This document shows, piece by piece, positions 1 to 4,339 of a DNA stretch of 20,884 bases (position 1 is the stretch's first letter; each line of letters starts with the position of its first letter). The position numbers and the translations under genes are program-made. The notes under the pieces are model-generated. The model saw only the letters and a program-made list of their open reading frames with translations. It had not been told where the DNA came from and ran no database searches. The DNA comes from a virus. The stretch spans positions 1-20,884 of IMG/VR virus record IMGVR_UViG_3300030389_002398. The stretch is one strand, 5' to 3'.

Positions 1-1
1 T

Positions 2-250
2 AATGGTTTTCAGGCTGACGACATTGCAATTTTACAGCATGAGGTAAACCAAGCTTTGGGGAGACGCATCGGAGAAAAGAGAGATGCTATCAAAGAATTA
101 GAGAAAATGCCGCAAGTGGATAATTTAGATTGCATCATTGCATCACCGCCAAAGGTGATTAGGTTTCTTGAAGAACTTATGGAACAGCTTGAGCGTGATC
201 AAGATTATGTTAATCAACATTTGGGCAGGGTTTTAAAACAAATTTCATAG
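2..250 (+). CDS. Hypothetical protein, C-terminal part (5' end outside window)
   Basis: The frame is open from base 2 without a convincing start, so this is the last 82 residues of a gene entering from the left. A TTG at 56 is in frame but has no ribosome binding site. The visible protein is charged and helical (segments GEKRDAIKELEKM and FLEELMEQLERDQDYV), which suggests a coiled coil or a small phage regulatory or accessory protein. I recognise no family. It runs toward the minus-strand gene ending at 357, and two hairpins separate the two. Confidence 0.6.
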   Translation, partial: NGFQADDIAILQHEVNQALGRRIGEKRDAIKELEKMPQVDNLDCIIASPPKVIRFLEELMEQLERDQDYVNQHLGRVLKQIS

Positions 251-259
251 TGATAGTAT

Positions 260-307
260 GGGGTAGAGATGGGCTTGGGACCGGCTAGTTAAAAAATTCT
301 CTACCCC
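260..307. repeat. 10-bp perfect inverted repeat, 28-nt loop
   Basis: GGGGTAGAGA at 260-269 is the exact reverse complement of TCTCTACCCC at 298-307. It lies between two convergent genes just after the stop at 250. The loop is long and there is no T-run after the right arm, so it is not a canonical terminator. It could be an RNA stem or a protein site. Confidence 0.6.
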
Positions 308-330
308 GTACATAATACGCATATGAGTAA

Positions 331-358
331 GGGGCGGTTTATACCCGCCCCCATTTTT
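331..358 (+). terminator. Rho-independent terminator between convergent genes
   Basis: GGGGCGG (331-337) pairs with CCGCCCC (345-351) around a 7-nt loop and is followed by CA and TTTTT (354-358). The orientation fits termination of the gene ending at 250. The T-run overlaps the stop codon of the minus-strand gene. On the minus strand the hairpin has no U-tract. Confidence 0.7.
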
Positions 359-740
359 AAAGATAACCGTTAAGCAATGCATTCATATAGCCTTCACTCT
401 TTTCTTTTTGCTTGGGGTTTCTTAGTGATTCGATTCGTCTTCTCTCTGCGATAACATATTCATTATCTTTACCAGATGGCAGACGGTTGCCTTGTCCGCA
501 CAATCCTAAGTTACCTCGATAAGGCTCGTTTACATCCATAGAATAATTGAAGCTTGTCAGAAAGTTTTCATCATCGAAGTCTGGATCAACAATATCGTAA
601 TGTGCTTGCAGTTCGTTCATACTATTTACGTTAATGCGATTTAGCACATTTAGTCTACGGGTAGTTCGAGCATCGTTATTAATAATACTCTTACTGTGTT
701 TTGGAATGGGGCCAATATCTTCCTCTTTTTCTAAACTCAT
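357..740 (-). CDS. Hypothetical protein (127 aa)
   Basis: This is the only convincing minus-strand gene in the window. On the coding strand AAGGAT followed by an A-run sits just before the ATG at 740, a good ribosome binding site. The protein is polar with no membrane segment. An Asp-rich centre (DPDFDDENF) and a basic Arg/Lys/Glu-rich helix near the C-terminus (ERRRIESLRNPKQKEK) stand out. I recognise no family. It is divergent from the cyclotransferase operon across a short shared promoter region with a symmetric repeat, so it could be a co-regulated or regulatory protein; that is inference from position. Confidence 0.7.
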   Translation of the reverse strand: MSLEKEEDIGPIPKHSKSIINNDARTTRRLNVLNRINVNSMNELQAHYDIVDPDFDDENFLTSFNYSMDVNEPYRGNLGLCGQGNRLPSGKDNEYVIAERRRIESLRNPKQKEKSEGYMNALLNGYL

Positions 741-774
741 TTTTTTATCCTTTTTATTGAAAATGTTTTCCTAT

Positions 775-815
775 ACTATTGACTATGGACTATACATTAC
801 TATATTGTCAATAGT
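775..815. promoter_or_regulatory. Divergent promoter region with 9-bp inverted repeat (putative operator)
   Basis: ACTATTGAC (775-783) and GTCAATAGT (807-815) are perfect inverted copies separated by 23 bp. A plus-strand promoter fits inside: TTGACT (779-784), 16-bp spacer, TATATT (801-806). On the minus strand TTGACA (806-811) reads toward the 740 gene, with a weaker CATAGT at 782-787, so two face-to-face promoters would overlap. Each arm of the repeat covers one -35 box. This is what an operator shared by two divergent promoters would look like. The regulator is unknown. Confidence 0.6.
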
Positions 816-848
816 GTGATGAACAAAATTTATGAAAGGAATATCACA

Positions 849-1304
849 ATGAGTAAATTATATTTGGCCTACGGGTCTAATCTTAATAAAAAGCAAATGG
901 CTGTACGATGTCCAACTGCCAGGCCCGTTGGCTCTGCTATGATTTATGGTTGGGAACTCGTGTTTCGCGGCGTTGCTGACATTGTTAAATCAAAAGATGA
1001 AAACATGTGTGTGCCTGTCGGTCTTTGGGAACTTGAGCCAGAAGACGAATTGTCTTTAGATGTTTATGAAGGCTATCGTTATCCTCATGACAGTAATCTT
1101 TACGACAAGATTAAAGTCGCTGGTATCATGACTTACCAAATGACATCAGATGGCATCTATGCACCTAGTACATCTTACTTTAACTCTATCTTAGAGGGTT
1201 ATCGTGATTTTGGGCTAGATACTAGCTATCTGTACGATTCGGCTGGTTGGGCTGGGTATCAAAGCAATCAGTCTGACAACGTGTTTGGATTGGAGGCTGT
1301 GTAA
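849..1304 (+). CDS. Gamma-glutamylcyclotransferase-like protein (GGCT/AIG2-like fold)
   Basis: This 151-aa protein has the hallmarks of the gamma-glutamylcyclotransferase superfamily, whose members release 5-oxoproline from gamma-glutamyl amides. The N-terminus carries the substrate-loop signature YGSNL (residues 8-12) followed by a typical RCP motif. LDVYEG at 70-75 places the likely catalytic glutamate at E74. The tail PSTSYFNSILEGYRDFGL is also typical. The ATG at 849 is chosen because GAAAGGA (834-840) lies at proper spacing; a GTG at 816 in frame has no such site. It heads a four-gene operon, with its stop overlapping the next start. In bacteria such enzymes are known to neighbour amidoligases, and a predicted amidoligase lies at 4340. 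The true substrate is unknown. Confidence 0.85.
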   Translation: MSKLYLAYGSNLNKKQMAVRCPTARPVGSAMIYGWELVFRGVADIVKSKDENMCVPVGLWELEPEDELSLDVYEGYRYPHDSNLYDKIKVAGIMTYQMTSDGIYAPSTSYFNSILEGYRDFGLDTSYLYDSAGWAGYQSNQSDNVFGLEAV

Positions 1305-1525
1305 TGGACTATGAAAAAATGTATGACCGTCTACTTGATGTAACTGAAGAGTTTAACAAGCAAGGCGCAACGCCTTTTCAAGTCGCAAATGTTATGTCAA
1401 GGTTCGTGGTCGAATTATCATTTGACTGCGCCCCTGATCCAAGACAAGCAACTCATTTAATTATGACTGCGATTACTGATCGCTTTGACCGTGATTTTGA
1501 TGAAGAAATGAAAGAGAGCGCATAA
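1304..1525 (+). CDS. Hypothetical protein (73 aa), cyclotransferase operon
   Basis: The ATG overlaps the stop of the cyclotransferase gene in a TAATG, implying translational coupling. The protein is soluble, acidic and mostly helical, with no membrane segment or recognisable motif; its C-terminus is strongly acidic (DFDEEMKESA). It is followed by another TAATG overlap. I do not recognise the family. The context suggests an accessory early gene. Confidence 0.75.
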   Translation: MDYEKMYDRLLDVTEEFNKQGATPFQVANVMSRFVVELSFDCAPDPRQATHLIMTAITDRFDRDFDEEMKESA

Positions 1526-1647
1526 TGAGCATGATGCAAAAGGTTTACAAAGTTGTTCGACAGTATCTTAATAAAGAGGAAGCCAGATATTTTGCTATCA
1601 GGTTTACTGAAATTAAACTGAAAGACAAAAAGGAGATTAAGGAATGA
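1525..1647 (+). CDS. Small basic protein (40 aa)
   Basis: A short frame that fills the gap between two genes exactly: its ATG overlaps the upstream stop (TAATG at 1523-1527) and its TGA overlaps the next ATG (ATGA at 1644-1647). The product begins MSMMQKVYKVVRQY and ends in a Lys-rich helix (KLKDKKEIKE), pI clearly basic. No family is recognised. The double overlap is the main support for it being translated. Its 3' end also carries AAAGGAG and AAGGA, which serve as ribosome binding sites for the following gene. Confidence 0.6.
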   Translation: MSMMQKVYKVVRQYLNKEEARYFAIRFTEIKLKDKKEIKE

Positions 1648-1835
1648 TTTATAAAGGCATTTCTTGGGCTTGCATTTTGTTCGGCCTGATTTTGTTCGGA
1701 TCGTCTTATGAACTTCTCAAATACCAGCAAACTGCTGGTGAGATTGTCGCCATGATTATGGTCGGAATTATGGGTTCTGTTGTTATCGTAATGGGCCTGT
1801 TTGGATTGTGGGAACTAAGACGTAAAAAAGCCTGA
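1644..1835 (+). CDS. Small two-helix membrane protein
   Basis: 63 aa with two predicted membrane segments (about residues 7-22 and 34-54) and a positively charged tail (LRRKKA), consistent with insertion in the inner membrane. AAAGGAG and AAGGA precede the ATG, and the gene overlaps the previous one by ATGA. Small two-helix phage proteins of this shape are sometimes holins or superinfection or membrane-modifying proteins, but there is no family signature and no endolysin nearby, so I leave the function open. It is the last gene of the operon that starts at 849; its stop lies inside the left arm of a 15-bp inverted repeat. Confidence 0.7.
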   Translation: MIYKGISWACILFGLILFGSSYELLKYQQTAGEIVAMIMVGIMGSVVIVMGLFGLWELRRKKA

Positions 1836-1877
1836 TTTACTGTCACGCTGTCAACTGTCAAATGACAGTAAATCAGG
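1831..1877. repeat. 15-bp perfect inverted repeat overlapping the operon end
   Basis: Arms at 1831-1845 and 1863-1877 are exact reverse complements (left arm CCTGATTTACTGTCA). The 17-nt loop holds two more copies of the CTGTCA motif. The left arm includes the stop codon of the membrane-protein gene. No T-run follows either arm, so a cruciform or protein-binding role is more likely than termination, although the stem could shield the 3' end of the mRNA. Confidence 0.75.
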
Positions 1878-2040
1878 TGACAGTAAAATGTTTATATTTA
1901 TCAGATAGTTATGACCTTACTGTCACAACTGTCAAGTTAAAGTAAAAAGTGTGACAGTTTGTGTAACTTGTTGTAATCATTGCAACTATCACAACTGTCA
2001 CAACTGTCATATATATATATATGTATGGGGACATGACAGT
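1839..2040. repeat. Iteron-like cluster of ACTGTCA/TGACAGT
   Basis: Ten exact copies of the heptamer lie in about 200 bp. Forward (ACTGTCA): 1839, 1854, 1919, 1928, 1994, 2003. Reverse (TGACAGT): 1863, 1878, 1952, 2034. One-mismatch copies start at 1847 and 1985. Three copies extend to TCACAACTGTCA (1923-1934, 1989-2000, 1998-2009), and adjacent copies are spaced 9 bp apart. The cluster runs into an AT-rich alternating tract (about 2009-2026) and lies just before terS. Candidate roles are a replication origin with iterons, a terminase recognition (pac/cos) site, or a multi-operator control region. Nothing in the sequence decides between them. Confidence 0.85.
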
Positions 2041-2054
2041 CCCCCATATATATA
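2018..2054 (+). promoter_or_regulatory. Strong hairpin in the terS leader
   Basis: Bases 2018-2032 pair with 2039-2054 through 15 base pairs with one bulged C (2045) and one G-T wobble. The six-base loop is ATGACA, so the last TGACAGT repeat spans loop and stem. The GC core is GGGGAC/GTCCCC and the outer stem is alternating AT. It ends about 20 nt before the terS start. It could extrude as a cruciform or act as a leader stem controlling terS translation. Confidence 0.6.
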
Positions 2055-2075
2055 ACTAAAATGGAGAGTGTTTTC

Positions 2076-2591
2076 ATGCCGCAAGCAGGTGAAGATTTAA
2101 CCAAAGAACAACGTCATGCTGGATTGAAAAAACTAACACCTCAACAGCAAAAATTTCTTAACAACTATTTCAATGGAGATATGACGCAAACAGGAGCGGC
2201 CAGAGAAGCAGGGTATAAAAATGCCTCTGTAAGTGCTGTAAGGCTGTTGCGTAATCCTGTGGTGCAGGAACGTCTGGAAGAGATGAGACTCGAAGCCAGA
2301 ACAAAATATGGGGTTACTATCGACAAGTCTGTAAGAGACTTAAAGCAGATGAGAGATCAGGCTTGGGAACTCGGCAGGTTCGGGGAAGCTATTCGGGCTG
2401 AAGAGCTAAGATTAAAAGCAACTGGACTACTGGTTAATAAAAGCCATGTCATGCACGAAGACGTAACGCAAATGGGCAGAGAGCAAGTTCTTGAAAAACT
2501 TGAGGAGTTTAAGCGCATGGCCCAACGTAGAATGAAAGACATAACGCCAGCATCTAATGATGTGGTGGATATAGCAGAAGATAATAAATAA
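2076..2591 (+). CDS. terS: Terminase small subunit-like protein (TerS)
   Basis: 171 aa. The N-terminal region LTPQQQKFLNNYFNGDMTQ followed by GAAREAGY and VSAVRLLRNPVVQERLEE is the classic helix-turn-helix head of the terminase small subunit (Terminase_2-type), which recognises phage DNA and loads the large subunit. A helical oligomerisation region follows, and the C-terminus is polar and acidic. I chose the ATG at 2076 because GGAGAG (2063-2068) lies 7 nt before it; the in-frame ATG at 2061 has no binding site. TerL lies nearly 6 kb away at 8492, instead of next door. The repeat cluster directly upstream is a candidate binding region, though in many phages the site lies inside the gene. Confidence 0.85.
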   Translation: MPQAGEDLTKEQRHAGLKKLTPQQQKFLNNYFNGDMTQTGAAREAGYKNASVSAVRLLRNPVVQERLEEMRLEARTKYGVTIDKSVRDLKQMRDQAWELGRFGEAIRAEELRLKATGLLVNKSHVMHEDVTQMGREQVLEKLEEFKRMAQRRMKDITPASNDVVDIAEDNK

Positions 2592-2797
2592 AGCCATAAT
2601 CGGGCATGTAACACCGTTTCGGGGGGTAGGCGAGGACTTTCGGGGTCGGGGATCGGGCTTGTTCCTGGAGTTTTGTGCAAAATGTTCGGGTTTTTCGGGG
2701 TCGGGCCTTCGGGCTTGGCCTTTTTTGCGTGCTGCGTCCCAGGAGGGCAGCAAAAAATGTTCGGGTTCGGGGTGCTGCTGCCTGGAGATCGGGGTAT

Positions 2798-2819
2798 AAC
2801 CCGAATATTTGTTCGGGTT
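2798..2819. repeat. Palindromic CCCGAA...TTCGGG element, copy 1
   Basis: AACCCGAA (2798-2805) and TTCGGGTT (2812-2819) are perfect inverted arms around TATTTG. The core matches CGAAYAWWTGTTCG, shared with the copies at 3003, 3940 and 16553. Confidence 0.65.
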
Positions 2820-3002
2820 TTTGGGCCACGCGCCAGGGAGACTTGCCTGGCTGCCTGGAGTGATCGCCAGGGAAAAGCTTTCGGGCCTCGGGCTTTACAA
2901 ATAATTGTTCGGGTTTCGGGACTTTTGCCTGGCTGCTCTTCCTGGTCTAAGACATCAGCCCCAGGCAAACCTCATCTCTATCCTGGTGATAAGGAAAAAA
3001 CC

Positions 3003-3016
3003 CGAACAATTGTTCG
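3003..3016. repeat. Palindromic CGAACAATTGTTCG element, copy 2
   Basis: A perfect 14-bp palindrome, about 130 bp upstream of the gene at 3144. It has the CGAAC-N4-GTTCG layout of the Gram-positive-type LexA box, but no regulator in the window can be tied to it. Confidence 0.65.
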
Positions 3017-3088
3017 ATTTTGTCCAGGCGACCAGCCAGGTGGGCATATGATACTTTTTTGGTTTTATGTGTTTTTTTTCTTGATTAA

Positions 3089-3119
3089 GTATGAAAAGTA
3101 TTGCACACTATATATAGTG
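3089..3119. promoter_or_regulatory. Candidate operator/promoter region of the 3144 operon
   Basis: CACTATATATAGTG (3106-3119) is a perfect 14-bp palindrome, 24 bp before the start codon at 3144. Just upstream TATGAAAAG (3090-3098) matches the half-site of the palindromic operator at 4050-4071. A TTGATT at 3081 could be a -35 box, but no good -10 box sits at ideal spacing. The shared half-site suggests common control of the 3144 and 4114 operons. Confidence 0.45.
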
Positions 3120-3143
3120 AAACGAAAATAAGGAAACAAAACG

Positions 3144-3590
3144 ATGACTGATAAAACTTGTGCAGAGCGCATTGAAGAACAGTACAACAACACATTAGAA
3201 TATATTCACGCGGCTTCTGACTATTTCGATCTTGACAAGGACGAAAGAGAGAGCCACCCACAACACGCCAGCGAATATTGCAATTACGAAGATTTTTTCG
3301 ATTGCATCAACCAGTACGGCTTAAGCTGGGACTATGTATGTAAAGAGGACGACCCGAAAGGTTGGGGCTTCTACCGTTGGCAGTTGTCTTGGGGTGGACC
3401 ATCTGATGAGTTCCGCATCTACACGAAAAACGAAGACACAAACGAGATTGATAAAATCGAATACAGGTTCCATGATTGGTTTGATGGGGCAGGCAAATGG
3501 TGCGGTGACAGTCTAGTGAAGCATTGCGCGGAAATGTTTCTTGAGTGCGAGCAAAAAATGCCTTACGAGCATGAGATGGAAGCCGCGTAA
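3144..3590 (+). CDS. Hypothetical phage protein with WGGPS motif (148 aa)
   Basis: The ATG follows AAGGAAAC at good spacing. The protein is acidic and soluble, rich in aromatic residues and Cys. The central block YGLSWDYV ... WQLSWGGPSDEFRIY ... FHDWFDGA resembles conserved hypothetical proteins that I recall from phages and mobile elements, in which a short beta-sheet carries a SWGGPS turn. No catalytic residues or known function can be assigned. It forms a two-gene transcription unit with 3611-3781, ended by a clear terminator. TTCGGG-rich islands lie on both sides, so the unit looks like an inserted accessory cassette. Confidence 0.75.
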   Translation: MTDKTCAERIEEQYNNTLEYIHAASDYFDLDKDERESHPQHASEYCNYEDFFDCINQYGLSWDYVCKEDDPKGWGFYRWQLSWGGPSDEFRIYTKNEDTNEIDKIEYRFHDWFDGAGKWCGDSLVKHCAEMFLECEQKMPYEHEMEAA

Positions 3591-3610
3591 TTAATGAAAG
3601 GATCAGGATT

Positions 3611-3781
3611 ATGACACTTACAAAAGACAACATGATCAATATGTATTTAGACTGGTTTAATAACTTTCTGACAGTGCAGGCCTTTGCAGATCATTACCAG
3701 CTATCAACAGAAAAAGCTGAGCAAGTAATAAATCAAGGTAGGTATGAACATGAAAAGCGCGTATTTGCTGATTTGTTATAA
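3611..3781 (+). CDS. Small helical protein (56 aa)
   Basis: This short gene is preceded by AAAGGATCAGG, a usable ribosome binding site. The sequence reads as an N-terminal Tyr/Trp-rich helix followed by TVQAFADHYQLSTEKAEQVI, which looks like a helix-turn-helix-like small domain seen in short phage and proteobacterial proteins, and then NQGRYEHEKR. It may be a small DNA-binding or accessory protein. It lies 20 nt after the 148-aa gene, and a rho-independent terminator follows 30 nt later. Confidence 0.65.
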   Translation: MTLTKDNMINMYLDWFNNFLTVQAFADHYQLSTEKAEQVINQGRYEHEKRVFADLL

Positions 3782-3811
3782 CTAAACAAAGATACTTCAC
3801 CGTAACAAACT

Positions 3812-3837
3812 GACCCGCCTTGCGCGGGTCTTTTTTT
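3812..3837 (+). terminator. Rho-independent terminator
   Basis: GACCCGC (3812-3818) pairs with GCGGGTC (3824-3830) around CTTGC and is followed by seven T residues (3831-3837). It closes the 3144-3781 operon. Confidence 0.9.
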
Positions 3838-3838
3838 G

Positions 3839-3876
3839 TTCGGGTTTCGGGTTCGGGTTTCGGGTTCGGGTTCGGG
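3839..3876. repeat. Near-tandem TTCGGG array (six copies)
   Basis: TTCGGG starts at 3839, 3846, 3852, 3859, 3865 and 3871, that is every 6 or 7 bp, directly after a terminator. One further copy is at 3893. The same motif dominates the gene-free island at 2600-3016. Confidence 0.85.
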
Positions 3877-3890
3877 CCTTCATTGTAATT

Positions 3891-3955
3891 TGTTCGGGTT
3901 TGAGCTGCGGGCCGTGCTGAGCTGCTGCGGGCCAATAACCCGAACATTTGTTCGG
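3891..3955. repeat. Nested inverted repeats of the TGTTCGGG family
   Basis: TGTTCGGGTT (3891-3900) and AACCCGAACA (3937-3946) are perfect inverted copies. Between them GCTGCGGGCC occurs twice (3904-3913 and 3924-3933). The right arm is shared with a second palindrome, CCGAACA-TT-TGTTCGG (3940-3955), so two alternative hairpins compete for the same bases. The next 90 bp are AT-rich and lead into the promoter at 4047. Confidence 0.7.
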
Positions 3956-4046
3956 AAAAAATTATTTTTGAATCAGCTCAATAATTTTGAATCTAAAAAC
4001 GTCTACATGATGAGACAAAAAAAGATCTGAAAATGTTCGGATAATG

Positions 4047-4076
4047 TTGACTATGAAAAGCTTTTCATAGTAGAAT
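4047..4076 (+). promoter_or_regulatory. Sigma70-like promoter with palindromic operator in the spacer
   Basis: TTGACT (4047-4052) and TAGAAT (4071-4076) are separated by 18 bp. Bases 4050-4071 form a perfect 22-bp palindrome centred on AAGCTT (half-site ACTATGAAAAG), filling the spacer and touching both hexamers. A repressor bound here would block polymerase. A TGTTCGG half-site lies just upstream (4034-4040). The start codon of the 4114 gene is 37 nt downstream of the -10 box. Confidence 0.75.
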
Positions 4077-4113
4077 CAAGGTGTGAGAAACGAACCAAAT
4101 AGGAGTCAAAAAA

Positions 4114-4320
4114 ATGACACAGTTTAGAAAATCAAAATCTTCAAGAATGTCTGTTGTCTATTCAAGCTTGCGTCTTGATAGTGGCGCAACAATGGACTTC
4201 CTAACAGACGCAACTGGACTCAGTGAGTCTAATGTTAGGCGCATGATTTCAGAGTTAAGAATCATCTTAACTGGTCATCATGATATCGTTTTTGAAAACG
4301 GTTTTTATAAAATAGTGTGA
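4114..4320 (+). CDS. Small winged-helix-like DNA-binding protein (68 aa)
   Basis: The ATG follows TAGGAG at good spacing. Residues 10-45 (from SRMSVVYSSL through GATMDFLTDATGLSESNVRR to the ISELR helix) read as a helix-turn-helix; the tail DIVFENGFYKIV could form a small beta wing. The block aligns without gaps to the C-terminal domain of the neighbouring amidoligase-like protein, with 13 identical residues of 40 including GA, D, G, VRR, I, E and R. It is first in the operon behind the palindromic promoter, so autoregulation by binding 4050-4071 is a reasonable guess, not shown. Confidence 0.7.
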   Translation: MTQFRKSKSSRMSVVYSSLRLDSGATMDFLTDATGLSESNVRRMISELRIILTGHHDIVFENGFYKIV

Positions 4321-4339
4321 GAGTTTAGGAGAATAAAAA

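Larger units (their letters stand above)
2592..3143. other. Gene-free island of TTCGGG and CCWGG motifs
   Basis: This 550-bp stretch holds no credible gene. The long frames on both strands are low-complexity translations of the repeats, with no ribosome binding sites. TTCGGG or its complement occurs about 13 times and CCWGG about 13 times between about 2625 and 3040. CCTGGAG occurs three times (2664, 2781, 2854). TGTTCGGG is at 2683, 2758, 2810 and 2906. CCTGG/CCAGG pairs could form several small hairpins, such as 2846-2871. Palindromes lie at 2798-2819 and 3003-3016. The right end (3050-3143) becomes AT-rich and holds the leader of the next gene. Confidence 0.75.

Noticed and set aside
1831-1877. 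15-bp inverted repeat considered as a terminator
   Set aside because: No T-run follows on either strand and the loop is 17 nt; it is listed as a repeat instead.
2357-2968. Long open frame on the minus strand (203 aa) covering terS end and the gene-free island
   Set aside because: It is antisense to terS, lacks a ribosome binding site and translates repeat sequence into low-complexity Pro/Ser-rich residues.
2673-3131. Plus-strand open frame of 152 aa across the TTCGGG/CCWGG island
   Set aside because: Translation reflects the repeats (recurring FG, RVF), there is no binding site before the start, and other frames are open too.
3838-4030. Short open frame through the TTCGGG array
   Set aside because: It reads the hexamer as alternating FRV/GSG residues; no start signal.
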